Positions 49,562 through 59,507 of a stretch of 64,000 nucleotides of DNA are shown in pieces. The stretch's first letter is position 1. The number at the start of each line of letters is the position of its first letter. The DNA is from Caulobacter sp. (GTDB lineage: Bacteria; Pseudomonadota; Alphaproteobacteria; Caulobacterales; Caulobacteraceae). The stretch spans positions 1 to 64,000 of the forward strand of contig JAUSPV010000097.1 of assembly GCA_030652755.1 (NCBI GenBank), written 5' to 3'. The notes beneath the pieces are model-generated. The model saw only the letters and a program-made list of their open reading frames with translations, did not search any database and was not told the origin of the DNA. The position numbers and the translations under genes are program-made.

Positions 49562-49617
49562 CCGGGCCGGCGACGGCCTTTCCACACAGAACAAGACGAA
49601 CGTCCAGGAGCAGAGAC

Positions 49618-50817
49618 ATGGCCGATTTTGGCAGTACGGACGCGGAAGCCTTCCGCGCGGAGGCGCGGGACTGGCTCGCCGCCAACTTCCCGACATCCCT
49701 CGTCGGGGTGGAGGTGGCGATGATCAACGCCACCGGACCGGTCGAGGGCGACGCCCTGTTGTGGAAGCAGCGGGTGGGCGAAAAGGGCTGGGGCACGCCG
49801 ACCTGGCCCAAGGAATACGGCGGCGGCGGGCTGACCCCGGCGCAGGCGCGCATCCTGCAGCAGGAAATGAACCGCATCGGCGCCCGCAATCCGATCGGCG
49901 GCATGGGCATCATGATGTTCGGCCCGACCCTGCTGGAGTACGGCAGCGAGGCGCAGAAGCAGCGGCACATCCCGCCGATCTGCCGGGGCGAGATCCGCTG
50001 GTGCCAGGGCTATTCCGAGCCGGGCGCCGGCTCCGACCTCGCCGCGCTGCAGACCCGGGCCGAGGACATGGGCGACCACTTCCTGGTCAACGGCCAGAAG
50101 GTCTGGACCTCCGGCGCCCAGTACGCCGACTGGTGCTTCTGTCTGGTGCGCACCGATTTCACCACCAAGCACGAGGGCATCTCCTTCGTGCTGTTCGACA
50201 TGAAGACGCCAGGCGTCGAGGTGCGGCCGATCCAGCTGATCAGCGGCAATTCGCCCTTCTGCGAGACCTTCCTGACCGACGTGAAGGTGCCCAAGGAAAA
50301 TCTGGTCGGCCCGCTGAACGGCGGCTGGACCATCGGCAAGCGGCTGCTCCAGCATGAGCGCAACAGCCTGTCGGGCGGCGGCGGTTCGGCCGGACGGTTC
50401 GCATCTGGAACCTCGCTGGACAAGCTGGCGAAGACCTATGTCGGCGTCGACGAGACCGGCCGCATCGCCGATCCGGACCTGCGCTCGCGGATCATTCGTC
50501 ACCAGATGGAGGCCAAGGCCTTCATGCTGACCCTGATGCGCGCCCAGGCCGAGGCCAAGGGCGGGGGAGGGCCGTCGAACGCCACCTCGATCATGAAGAA
50601 CGTCGGCTCCAAGGTCGGCCAGGATCGCGCCGAACTCGCTGTCGAGATCATGGGCGCCCAGGGCCTGGGCTGGGAGGGCGAAGGCTTCACCGACAAGGAG
50701 CTGGAGCAGACCCGCAACTGGCTGGGCGGCAAGGCCACCACGATCTACGGCGGCTCCGCCGAGATCCAGAACAACATCATCGCCAAGCGTATCCTTGGCC
50801 TTCTTGATCACCAGTAG
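49618..50817 (+). CDS. acyl-CoA dehydrogenase
   Basis: CQGYSEPGAGSDLAALQTRA; C-terminal TTIYGGSAEIQNNIIAKRILGL. Confidence 0.94.
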   Translation: MADFGSTDAEAFRAEARDWLAANFPTSLVGVEVAMINATGPVEGDALLWKQRVGEKGWGTPTWPKEYGGGGLTPAQARILQQEMNRIGARNPIGGMGIMMFGPTLLEYGSEAQKQRHIPPICRGEIRWCQGYSEPGAGSDLAALQTRAEDMGDHFLVNGQKVWTSGAQYADWCFCLVRTDFTTKHEGISFVLFDMKTPGVEVRPIQLISGNSPFCETFLTDVKVPKENLVGPLNGGWTIGKRLLQHERNSLSGGGGSAGRFASGTSLDKLAKTYVGVDETGRIADPDLRSRIIRHQMEAKAFMLTLMRAQAEAKGGGGPSNATSIMKNVGSKVGQDRAELAVEIMGAQGLGWEGEGFTDKELEQTRNWLGGKATTIYGGSAEIQNNIIAKRILGLLDHQ

Positions 50818-50829
50818 GGAGCGCGCGAC

Positions 50830-51966
50830 ATGGCCGTTCTGACCGAAGAACAATCGATGCTGCGCGACGCCGCGAAGGCGTGGGTGCAGGAAAAGGCGCC
50901 CGTCGGCGCGCTGCGCAAGGCGCGGGACAGCGGCAGCCTGCTGGGCTACGCGCCGGAAGCCTTCGCCGACATGGCGGCCATGGGCTGGGCCGGGGTTGTG
51001 ATCCCGGAAACCCACGGCGGTTCCGAATTCGGCTACCTGAGCCTCGGCCTGGTGCTCGAGGAACTCGGCCGGACCCTGGCCGCCTCGCCGCTGGCGGTGT
51101 CCTCCATGGCCGCGGCCTATGCCCTGGTCCGCGCCGGAACCGATGCCCAGAAGGAAACCTGGCTGTCGGCCATCGCCGCCGGCGAAGCCGTCGCCGCGCT
51201 CGCCGTGGATGAAGGTCCGCGTCACGACCCGGTGCGGACCGCGCTGAAGGCCGAGGCGGCGGCCGGCGGCTGGCGCCTGTCCGGCGCCAAGGCGTTCGTG
51301 GCCGAGGGGATGGCGGCGACAGTCTATATCGTGGCTGCCCGCACCGCCGGTTCGCCCGGGGATGAAGCGGGGATCTCCCTGTTCCTCGTACCAGCCGATG
51401 CGAAGGGCCTCACCCGGTCGCCGCGCCACCTGGCCGACAGCCGCGACTATGCGGCCCTGACCTTCGACGGGGTCGAGGTCGGCGCCGACGCTGTGCTGGG
51501 GACCGCCGGAGAGGGCTACGCCCCGCTCGAGCGGACGCTGGATGTCGCCCGTATCGCCGTCTCGGCCGAGATGCTTGGAATGGCTTCCCAGGCCTTCGAC
51601 GTCACGCTGGACTACCTCAAGACCCGCGTGCAGTTTGGCCAGACCATCGGCAGCTTCCAGGCGCTGCAGCACCGGGCGGCAAAAATGTTCAGCGAACTGG
51701 AGCTGGCCCGGTCCTGCGTCGAGGCGGCACTCGCCGCGATCGACCAGGACGCCGACGACCTGGCCCAGCAGGCAGCCCTGGCCAAGGCCGTGGCCGGCGA
51801 CACCCTGAACCTGATCTCCCGCGAGATGGTCCAGATGCACGGCGGCATCGGCATGACCGATGTCCACGACGCCGGCCTCTATCTCAAGCGCGCCCGGGCG
51901 GTGGAGACGCTGTTCGGCTCGACGGCCTGGCACCGGGACCGCTGGGGCAGGATGCAGGGCTATTGA
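50830..51966 (+). CDS. acyl-CoA dehydrogenase family protein (divergent C-terminus)
   Basis: ARIAVSAEMLGMASQAFDVTLDYLKTRVQFGQTIGSFQALQHRAAKM; ends ETLFGSTAWHRDRWGRMQGY. Confidence 0.92.
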   Translation: MAVLTEEQSMLRDAAKAWVQEKAPVGALRKARDSGSLLGYAPEAFADMAAMGWAGVVIPETHGGSEFGYLSLGLVLEELGRTLAASPLAVSSMAAAYALVRAGTDAQKETWLSAIAAGEAVAALAVDEGPRHDPVRTALKAEAAAGGWRLSGAKAFVAEGMAATVYIVAARTAGSPGDEAGISLFLVPADAKGLTRSPRHLADSRDYAALTFDGVEVGADAVLGTAGEGYAPLERTLDVARIAVSAEMLGMASQAFDVTLDYLKTRVQFGQTIGSFQALQHRAAKMFSELELARSCVEAALAAIDQDADDLAQQAALAKAVAGDTLNLISREMVQMHGGIGMTDVHDAGLYLKRARAVETLFGSTAWHRDRWGRMQGY

Positions 51967-52005
51967 CCCACAACCCCTTCAGTAGCGTGCGGAGTTCAAC
52001 CGGCC

Positions 52006-53322
52006 ATGGATGAGCCGGCCAAGGCGGACGCGGCGGATCCCGCCGTCGCGTCCGACGATCTGGCGACCCGCGAGGCCGCCTACGAGACCTTCATCTGGGC
52101 CAATCTGCGCCGGAACTACATCGGCAACTTCGTGCACGGCATGCTGGGCATGACGGGCTTTCGCCTGATCAACGCCCCAACCTTCATGCCGGCCTATCTG
52201 CACCTGATCTCCGGCTCGAATACCGTGGTCGGGCTGGGCCTGGCGCTTCAGCAGATGGGCGGAATCATCTCGCCACTGGTGGCCGGCGCGGCCATCGAAC
52301 ACCGGCCGAAGATCATGCCGATGGCCATCGTGCTGGGCAGCCTCGGCCGGCTGGCCATCCTGGGCATGGCGCTGACCGGCTGGTTCCTGCGCGACCAGGC
52401 GCAGGTCCTGACGCTTCTGATGTTCGTCTTCCTGTTCGGCGTCTTCATGGGGGCCCAGCGGGTGGCCTTCACCCTGCTGATGTCCCGGGTGATTCCGATC
52501 AGCCTGCGCGGACGGCTGCAGGCCTGGCGCAATGCGGTCGGCGGGCTGATCGCGGCGATCCTGGCCTACGTCTCGGGCAAATACCTCATCGGCGCCAATG
52601 TGCTCGGCAACGGCTACGCGACCACCTTCATTCTGGCCTTCTTCCTGACCAGCGCCGGCCTGTGGTTCCTGCAGCACCAGATCCGCGAGCCAGTCCCGCC
52701 AACCATCCGCGAGCCCGTCAGAATGCGCGACCGGATGCGGGACATCCCGGGCCTGATCGCCGCCAATCCGGACTATCGTTGGTTCCTGATCATGCAGATG
52801 CTGGCGACCTCGGCCCGGATCGCCACGCCCTTCTACATCCTGCATGTCGGCGCCACGATGCATCTGGACGGCGCGACGCTGGGTCTGCTCACGCTCGCCT
52901 ACCTGGGCGCCGACACCGTCTCCAATATTGCCTGGGGATACCTTGGCGACCGGTCGGGCTTCCGGGTCGTGCTGGTGCTGTCGATCGCGATCTGGATCGC
53001 CGCGACCCTGCTGTTGCTGACCATGAGCGCGCCGTGGGCGGTGTTCCTGGCCTTCTTCGGACTCGGCGCGGCGCTGGCCGGCTACATGATGGCGTCCAAC
53101 ACCATGATCCTGGAGTTCGGGCATCGCGACGATCTGTCGATGCGGATCGGCATCTCGGCGACGGCCGAGGGGGTCACAGCCACGATCGGACCGCTGATCG
53201 GCGGCGCCGTCGCCGACCTGCTCGGCTACAACGTCGTCTTCGGCGCCTCGCTGGGTCTGCTGGCCGCCGCCCTGCTCACCCTGACCGTGATCAAGGATCC
53301 GCGCCGCAGCGCCGTCAGGTGA
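52006..53322 (+). CDS. MFS transporter
   Basis: Multi-TM protein; NFVHGMLGMTGFRLINAPTFMPAYLHLISGSNTVVGLGLALQQMGGIISPLVAGAAIEHR. Confidence 0.85.
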   Translation: MDEPAKADAADPAVASDDLATREAAYETFIWANLRRNYIGNFVHGMLGMTGFRLINAPTFMPAYLHLISGSNTVVGLGLALQQMGGIISPLVAGAAIEHRPKIMPMAIVLGSLGRLAILGMALTGWFLRDQAQVLTLLMFVFLFGVFMGAQRVAFTLLMSRVIPISLRGRLQAWRNAVGGLIAAILAYVSGKYLIGANVLGNGYATTFILAFFLTSAGLWFLQHQIREPVPPTIREPVRMRDRMRDIPGLIAANPDYRWFLIMQMLATSARIATPFYILHVGATMHLDGATLGLLTLAYLGADTVSNIAWGYLGDRSGFRVVLVLSIAIWIAATLLLLTMSAPWAVFLAFFGLGAALAGYMMASNTMILEFGHRDDLSMRIGISATAEGVTATIGPLIGGAVADLLGYNVVFGASLGLLAAALLTLTVIKDPRRSAVR

Positions 53323-54508
53323 GTTCCTCGGACGAGTAGCCCAGGATCTCGCGGGCGATGATCAGCCGCTGGATCTGGCCGGTGCCCTCGTAGATGTCGC
53401 TGATCCGGCCGTCGCGAAGGAACTTCTCGACCAGGTGGTCGTGGCTGACCGACATGCCGCCCAGCAACTCCATGGCCGCCTGCGGGATGGTCCGGCAGAC
53501 CTCGCCGCCCTTGGCCTTGCAGATCGAGCTCTCGAGATTGTTGGGCTTGCGCACGTCGTTCAGCCAGGCGGCGTGCAGCACCGACAAGGTGGCGGCCTCG
53601 GTGTCGGCCTCCATCTCGATCAGCCGCTGCTCCGGCGCGCTGCGCTGGTTGTAGCTGCGGGTCCAGTCGACCTCGACCCCCTCCTCCGCCAGAGCGGCCC
53701 TGGCGAAGTCGAACGCGCCCTTGGCCTTGGCCACGCCCCCCGAAGCCACGGCCGGGCGGGTCATGTTGAAGGTCTTCATCACCCCCTTGTAGCCGGCCGA
53801 GCCGCCGTCCTTGGGCACGGTCTCGTCGCCGCCCAGCAGGGCGTCGCGCGGCACGCGGCAGTCGCGGAAGCTGTAGGCCGCGGTGTCCGAGGAGCGGATG
53901 CCGAGCTTCTTCTCCTGGCGGACCAGTTCGAAGCCAGGCGCGTCCTTCAGCACCAGGAACGACTTGATGCCGGCTCGGCCCGCCGACTTGTCGATGGTCG
54001 CCCAGACGATGGCGCCGTCGCATTTGACCCCGTCGGTGACGAAGATCTTGTCGCCGTTGATCACCCATTCGTCGCCGTCGAGCCGGGCCGTCGCCTGGAT
54101 AGCCTTTGTGTCGGAGCCGACGTTCGGTTCGGTGATCGACATGGCGAGGAACAGGTCGCCCCACTTGGCCTTCTGCTCGGGCGTGCCGGCCGACTGCAGG
54201 GCGGCGTTGCCCAGGCCGCTGGCCCGGCCGGCCGGCATGGCGAGGCCAAGGCCCCGGGTCACGCCGGTGGTAGAGCCGCGCGCGATGCTGACCGCCATCA
54301 TGAAGGTCATCATCGGGGTGTCGCCCGGCTGGCGCTGGCCGAAGAGCGGGAAGACCTCCTCGAAGCCACGCTCGCCTTCCAGCCGCGTCGGCGGCGTCTC
54401 GTGCTCGTGGTCCTCGTAGTAGCGGGTGTGCCGTGACGTGGACTCGCCGACCTCGACGACCTTGTCGAGGATCTGCTGGTCGATGGCGGAGAGACGGAAG
54501 TCAGCCAT
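53315..54508 (-). CDS. acyl-CoA dehydrogenase
   Basis: FLAMSITEPNVGSDTKAIQATARL; DGRISDIYEGTGQIQRLIIAREILG. Confidence 0.93.
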   Translation of the reverse strand: MADFRLSAIDQQILDKVVEVGESTSRHTRYYEDHEHETPPTRLEGERGFEEVFPLFGQRQPGDTPMMTFMMAVSIARGSTTGVTRGLGLAMPAGRASGLGNAALQSAGTPEQKAKWGDLFLAMSITEPNVGSDTKAIQATARLDGDEWVINGDKIFVTDGVKCDGAIVWATIDKSAGRAGIKSFLVLKDAPGFELVRQEKKLGIRSSDTAAYSFRDCRVPRDALLGGDETVPKDGGSAGYKGVMKTFNMTRPAVASGGVAKAKGAFDFARAALAEEGVEVDWTRSYNQRSAPEQRLIEMEADTEAATLSVLHAAWLNDVRKPNNLESSICKAKGGEVCRTIPQAAMELLGGMSVSHDHLVEKFLRDGRISDIYEGTGQIQRLIIAREILGYSSEELT

Positions 54509-54520
54509 GATCGAGGCTCC

Positions 54521-55633
54521 CTAGACCGAAACCGGACCGTCGAGGACGGTCAGCGTGCGCGCGTTGCGAAGCCACATTTCCAGCGGCAGGTCGCGGATGA
54601 AGCCGTGGCCGCCGAAGATCTGCAGCGCATCGTCGGCGATCTTCACCGCCTTTCGACGGACATAGTCCTGGGCCAGCACCGACGCCTTCACGGCGCCCGG
54701 ATCGTTGTGCTCCAGCAGGCTGGCGGCCTTCCAGACCATCCAGCGCATCGTCTCGCACTCGATATGCATGTCGGCCAGCATGAAGGCGATCGACTGCTTC
54801 TTGCCGATCGGCTCGCCGAAGGCGACCCGCTCCTTGGCGTAGGGAATGGCGAAGTCGGTCGCCTGGCGGCACAGTCCGACAGCCACCGCCGCGGCGCCGA
54901 CGCGGGCCTGGCTGATCAGCCGCGCCGCGTCGATGCCGGCGTCGCCGCCGAGGCGGGCCGACCCGGGCAGCTCGACATTGTCGAGCGTGATCTTGCCCTT
55001 CGGCAGAGGTTTCAGCCCCTGGGTGCCGTTCTCAGGCACGACGGACAGGCCGGCCGTGTCACGCGGAACGATGTAGGCCTGCACCGCGCCCAGGCCCGCA
55101 CCGCCCTCGTCGCGCGCCAGCACCAGGAACGTGTCCGCCCGGTCGCCCAGGGGAACGAGTCGCTTCTCGCCGTTCAGGACAAAGCCGTTGCCCTTGCGGG
55201 TCGCCGTCGTGCGCTGGGCCTCGGCGGCGAAGCCGAACTGGCTCTCCTGCACGGCCAGGCTCGCCGCCACCGGCGTCGCGCCGGCGAAGCGGGGCAGGTG
55301 CTCTGCCTTCTGCTCCTCGGTTCCGAAGTCGATCAGGGCGCTCACGAACTGGCCCGGCGCCATGATGGCCGCCGCCTGGCTGGCGCAGCCGCCGCCCAGC
55401 GCTTCCAGCGCCACGGCGTTGGTCATGCAGGAGCGGTCGCCGCCGCCCCCGCCGTAGGCTTCCGGGATCGCCGCGGCGATCAGGCCGAAGTCCCAGCCCT
55501 GCTGGATGATGGTCGCCGGCATCTCGCCGGCCTCGTCGATGGCCCGCGCCCCCGGCGCCAGCACCTCGGCCGCGAAGCCCTGAAGCGCTTCGCGGATCAT
55601 CGACTGCTCTTCGTTGAGCTCGAACGTGATCAT
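54521..55633 (-). CDS. acyl-CoA dehydrogenase family protein (short C-terminus)
   Basis: QARVGAAAVAVGLCRQATDFAIPYAKERVAFGEPIGKKQSIAFMLADMHIE; ends LRNARTLTVLDGPVSV. Confidence 0.9.
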   Translation of the reverse strand: MITFELNEEQSMIREALQGFAAEVLAPGARAIDEAGEMPATIIQQGWDFGLIAAAIPEAYGGGGGDRSCMTNAVALEALGGGCASQAAAIMAPGQFVSALIDFGTEEQKAEHLPRFAGATPVAASLAVQESQFGFAAEAQRTTATRKGNGFVLNGEKRLVPLGDRADTFLVLARDEGGAGLGAVQAYIVPRDTAGLSVVPENGTQGLKPLPKGKITLDNVELPGSARLGGDAGIDAARLISQARVGAAAVAVGLCRQATDFAIPYAKERVAFGEPIGKKQSIAFMLADMHIECETMRWMVWKAASLLEHNDPGAVKASVLAQDYVRRKAVKIADDALQIFGGHGFIRDLPLEMWLRNARTLTVLDGPVSV

Positions 55634-55730
55634 TGTTGTCTCCTGCCCGACCCAAGGGATGACAGGGAGACGGGCCTCAAGGCAAGGGGTCGCGGCGGAT
55701 TCCAGGAGGAACCCGCCGCGACCGATCGCG

Positions 55731-57149
55731 TCAGCCCTTCCGGACCACGATGGTCTGGGTGTTGGTGTACTCGAGCAGGCCGTCGATGCCGTTCTCGACG
55801 CCCAGGCCTGACTGCTTGTGGCCAGCGAAGCTGACCAGCGGGCTGAGGTGCTGGGTCTCGTTGATCCACACCGTGCCGGTCTGCAGCCGCTCGCCGACCG
55901 CCAGGGCCGCGTCGATGTCCGAGGACCAGACCGAGCCGCCCAGGCCGTACTCGCTGGCGTTGGCCCGTTCGAGCGCCTCCTCGATGCTGTCGACCTTGAG
56001 CAGCGGCAAGACCGGGCCGAACTGCTCCTCCTGGACGATGCGGGCGTTCTCCGGCGGATTGTCGAGGATGGTGATCGGCACGAAGTAGCCGGGCGCGGTC
56101 GAGGCCTCGCCGCCGATCAGGAACGGATAGCCGTTGGCCTTGGCGTCGGCGATCAGCTCCAGCACGCGCTGGTACTGCTGCTTGTTCTGGATCGGACCCA
56201 GCTGGGTGCCCTGCTCGGCGCCGTCGCCCATCTTCACCGTGGCGGCGTAGTCGACGATGGCCTTCTTGAGCGGCTCGTAGACGTCCTTGTGGACGTACAT
56301 CCGCTTGCTGGCGATGCAGATCTGGCCGGTGTTGCGGAAGGCGGCCCAGAACAGCTGCTCGGCGACCTTCTCGACGTCGACATCGGGCATGACGATGGCC
56401 GCGTCGTTACCGCCCAGCTCGAGCGTGATGCGCTTGAGACTGTCGGCGGCGCTGGCCATGACCTTGCGGCCGGTCTGGGTCGAGCCGGTGAAGCTGATCT
56501 TGTCGATGCCCGGATGGCCGGTCATCCAGGGGCCGAGACTGTCTCCGCCCGACACGACGTTGAGCACGCCGGGCGGCAGGACAGCCCGCGCCAGTTCGCC
56601 GATCTTCAGCGTGGTCAGCGGCGTGAACGGCGAGGGCTTCAGCACGATGGTGTTGCCGGCCATCAGCGCCGGAGCGACCTTGAACATGGCCAGGATCACC
56701 GGGAAGTTCCAAGGTGCGATGGCCCCGACCACCCCGATCGGCACGTGGCGGGTGATGCTGCGGCGGACGTCGGTGTCCTCGTTGACCGTCTCCGGCAGGT
56801 CCAGCGTCGAGGCTCCCTGCAGCCAGCCTGCGCCGCCGAGCACGTCGTTCATGGCGTCGGCGTGCGGCTTGCCCTGCTCGCGGGTCAGCAGGCGCTTGAG
56901 GCCTTCGGCGTTGGCGGCGATGGCGCCGGCCAGGGCCAGCACGGCCTTGCGGCGCTCGGCGATCGGGGTCGCGGACCAGGCCGGGAAAGCCGCGCGGGCG
57001 GCGGCGACGGCCTCGTCCAACTGTTCCTTCGAACAGTCGGGCGCCTGGGCGATGACCTGCTCGTTGGCGGGGTTGAGGACGTCGAAGGTCCCGGCGCCGG
57101 CGACGGCCTTGCCGCCGATGGTCATGCTGTAGTCGGTGTCGAAGTCCAT
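55731..57149 (-). CDS. aldehyde dehydrogenase family protein
   Basis: GAIAPWNFPVILAMFKVAPALMAGNTIVLKPS; TLELGGNDAAIVMPD; NTGQICIASKRMYV catalytic Cys. Confidence 0.94.
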   Translation of the reverse strand: MDFDTDYSMTIGGKAVAGAGTFDVLNPANEQVIAQAPDCSKEQLDEAVAAARAAFPAWSATPIAERRKAVLALAGAIAANAEGLKRLLTREQGKPHADAMNDVLGGAGWLQGASTLDLPETVNEDTDVRRSITRHVPIGVVGAIAPWNFPVILAMFKVAPALMAGNTIVLKPSPFTPLTTLKIGELARAVLPPGVLNVVSGGDSLGPWMTGHPGIDKISFTGSTQTGRKVMASAADSLKRITLELGGNDAAIVMPDVDVEKVAEQLFWAAFRNTGQICIASKRMYVHKDVYEPLKKAIVDYAATVKMGDGAEQGTQLGPIQNKQQYQRVLELIADAKANGYPFLIGGEASTAPGYFVPITILDNPPENARIVQEEQFGPVLPLLKVDSIEEALERANASEYGLGGSVWSSDIDAALAVGERLQTGTVWINETQHLSPLVSFAGHKQSGLGVENGIDGLLEYTNTQTIVVRKG

Positions 57150-57165
57150 GGGTCGTTCTCCCTGC

Positions 57166-58398
57166 TCAGAGCCCCAGCACGGCCTTGGCCATGATGTTGC
57201 GCTGGATCTCGTTGGTGCCGGCGTAGATCGAGCCGGCGCGATCGTTGAGGTACTTGGGTGCCACGGTCCAGCTGTACTCCGGGCCAACCCCGTCGTTGTA
57301 GCGCGGCGGCGTGAAGCCCGGCGTCGGGCCGCCGGCGGAGACCATGTGCGGCTGATGAACAGCGGCGTAGCGACCGGCGGCGGCCAGGGCGATCTCGGTG
57401 AGGCGCTGGCTGAGTTCGGTGCCGACCGTCTTCATCATGGAGGACTCCGGACCCGGCGCCTGGCCCACCGACAGCGCCGACATGACGCGAAGCTCCACCG
57501 CCTCGAGCGCATCGACCTGGACGGCGGCGTCCGCCAGCTGGCGGCGCAGGGCCAGCCCTTCGCCGGTGGGGTCGCCGTGGGCGTACTCGGCCTCAAGGAT
57601 GTGGGCGATCTTCGCCATCCGCCCCCGAAAGCCGGGCGTGTAGGCGCTGCCGCCCCGCTCGAACTGCATCAGGTGCTTGGCCACGGTCCAGCCCTGGCCG
57701 ATCGGTCCGACGGCGTTGGCCTTGGGCACGCGGACGTCGGTGAAGAAGACGTGGTTCTGGATATGCTCCCCCGACAGCGAGATGATCGGCGTCACCTCCA
57801 CGCCCGGCGTGGTCATGTCGATCAGCAGGAAGGTGATGCCCTTCTGCGGGATGTCCTCACGGGTGGTGCGGACCAGGCAGAAGATCCAGTTGGCGTGGGC
57901 GGCGTGCGTCGTCCACAGCTTGTGGCCGTTGCAGATGAAGTGGTCGCCGTCGTCCTCCTCCGCGCTCATCTGCAGGGTCGCCAGATCCGAGCCTGACTGC
58001 GGCTCCGAATAGCCCTGGCACCAGAAGTCCTCGCCGCTGAGCATGCGCGGCAGAAAATACGCCTGTTGCTCGGGCGTGCCGTGGCCGATCAGGACCGGGC
58101 CGCACATGCCGATGCCCATCGGCGAGAGCGGCGGCGCCCCGGCGGCGGTCAGTTCGGTGGCGAAGATGTAGCGCTGGGTGACCGACCAGCCGCAGCCGCC
58201 GAACTCGACCGGCCAGGCCGGAACCAGCCAGCCCCTGGCGTGCAGGATCTTCTGCCAGGCCATCTGGGTCTGATGGTCGCCATAGACGCTGGTCAGGCGC
58301 GAGCCGGCCAGCCGCAGCTCCGGCGTCAGCGACGCATCAAGGAACGCGCGAACCTCGTCGCGGAATGCCCGGTCCTGGGGACTCCATTCGATTCTCAT
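57166..58398 (-). CDS. acyl-CoA dehydrogenase
   Basis: CQGYSEPQSGSDLATLQMSAEED; GSIYAGTNEIQRNIMAKAVLGL. Confidence 0.94.
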   Translation of the reverse strand: MRIEWSPQDRAFRDEVRAFLDASLTPELRLAGSRLTSVYGDHQTQMAWQKILHARGWLVPAWPVEFGGCGWSVTQRYIFATELTAAGAPPLSPMGIGMCGPVLIGHGTPEQQAYFLPRMLSGEDFWCQGYSEPQSGSDLATLQMSAEEDDGDHFICNGHKLWTTHAAHANWIFCLVRTTREDIPQKGITFLLIDMTTPGVEVTPIISLSGEHIQNHVFFTDVRVPKANAVGPIGQGWTVAKHLMQFERGGSAYTPGFRGRMAKIAHILEAEYAHGDPTGEGLALRRQLADAAVQVDALEAVELRVMSALSVGQAPGPESSMMKTVGTELSQRLTEIALAAAGRYAAVHQPHMVSAGGPTPGFTPPRYNDGVGPEYSWTVAPKYLNDRAGSIYAGTNEIQRNIMAKAVLGL

Positions 58399-58497
58399 CC
58401 GTCGCTCCCTGCCTGACGCGTTGGCTCGCGTCTGATCTTGCGCGAACTCTGACGCCTTGCCCCAACGTCCGACCAGAGGGTTTGTCGGGCGCGGCGC

Positions 58498-59400
58498 TCA
58501 GCTACGGGAAGACAGCCGCCGCGCCAGGAACTCGGCCAGCACCTCAACCCGCGCCGGTCGCGGCCCGCCCGGCGGCATGACCAGATGCAGCGCGATCGGC
58601 GGCGGCGACCAGTCCTCCATCACCGCCACCAGCTCGCCCGACGCCAGCGCCTGACCGCAAATGAAGTCTGGCTGCAGCGCGATGCCCCGTCCCGCGATCA
58701 GGGCCGGCAGAAGCGCCGTGGCGTTGTTGGCCCGCATCGGCCCGTCGATGCGGATCGACGCCTCCTCCCCCGAAGGATGGATGAAGCGCCAGGTCTCGGG
58801 CGTCGCCAGATAGGCGTAGGCGAGGCAGCAGTGGTCGACCAGCTGGCTGGGATGCCGGGGCGTTCCCTGCCGCGCGAAGTAGGACGGGGCGCCGACCAGG
58901 TGGCGCTTCACCGGCCGCAGTCGCCGGGCCATCAGCGAGGAGTCCGGCAGCGCGGCGATCCGCAACGCCATGTCGAACCCCTGTCCGATCAGGTCCACCA
59001 TAGCGTCGCTGAGGTGCAGGTCGACGAAGACCTCCGGATAGTCAGCCATGAACTCCGGCAGGATCGGCGCAACGTCCGAGAGGCCGAAGGACATCGGGAC
59101 CGCCAGCCGCACGAGGCCCCGCGGCGCCGCCGACTGCTCCAGGGCGTCCGCCTCGGCCGCCTCGCCCTCGGCCAACATCCGTGCGGCGCGCTCGACCAGC
59201 GCCCGGCCAGCGTCCGTCAGGGCCAGCCGCCGCGAGGTCCGGTTGAACAGACGCGCGCCCAGGCGCGTTTCAAGACGGGTGACGGCCTTGGACACCGTCC
59301 CCTTGGACAGCTTCAGGTCTTCGGCCACGGCGGCGAACGACCGCAGCTCCACCACCTTGGCGAAGATCGCCAGCCCTTCGAGATCCGGCAGTCTGGACAT
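58498..59400 (-). CDS. LysR family transcriptional regulator
   Basis: LEGLAIFAKVVELRSFAAVAEDLKLSKGTVSKAVTRLETRLGARLFNRTSRRLALTDAG. Confidence 0.93.
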   Translation of the reverse strand: MSRLPDLEGLAIFAKVVELRSFAAVAEDLKLSKGTVSKAVTRLETRLGARLFNRTSRRLALTDAGRALVERAARMLAEGEAAEADALEQSAAPRGLVRLAVPMSFGLSDVAPILPEFMADYPEVFVDLHLSDAMVDLIGQGFDMALRIAALPDSSLMARRLRPVKRHLVGAPSYFARQGTPRHPSQLVDHCCLAYAYLATPETWRFIHPSGEEASIRIDGPMRANNATALLPALIAGRGIALQPDFICGQALASGELVAVMEDWSPPPIALHLVMPPGGPRPARVEVLAEFLARRLSSRS

Positions 59401-59409
59401 GCGTTTTCG

Positions 59410-59433
59410 GAAACAATGAGTTTCAAGAGTTTC
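59410..59433. promoter_or_regulatory. candidate LysR operator (GAAAC-N5-GTTTC plus extra GTTTC)
   Basis: GAAACAATGAGTTTCAAGAGTTTC in the LysR/pirin divergent region, 10 nt from the LysR start codon. Confidence 0.5.
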
Positions 59434-59507
59434 TATTTATGCGCCGATCCTGACGCCTATCTTGTCGTCAAGCAAGAGCGCCGGCGGTCCGGCGCGGAGA
59501 CAGTACG

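Noticed and set aside
49531-51933. 800-aa minus-strand ORF
   Set aside because: Antisense to two clear acyl-CoA dehydrogenases; no motifs.
54501-54872. Frameshift explanation for the short acyl-CoA dehydrogenase at 54521
   Set aside because: The overlapping alternative frame does not continue into a C-terminal acyl-CoA dehydrogenase tail, and the stop lies just 12 nt before the next start.
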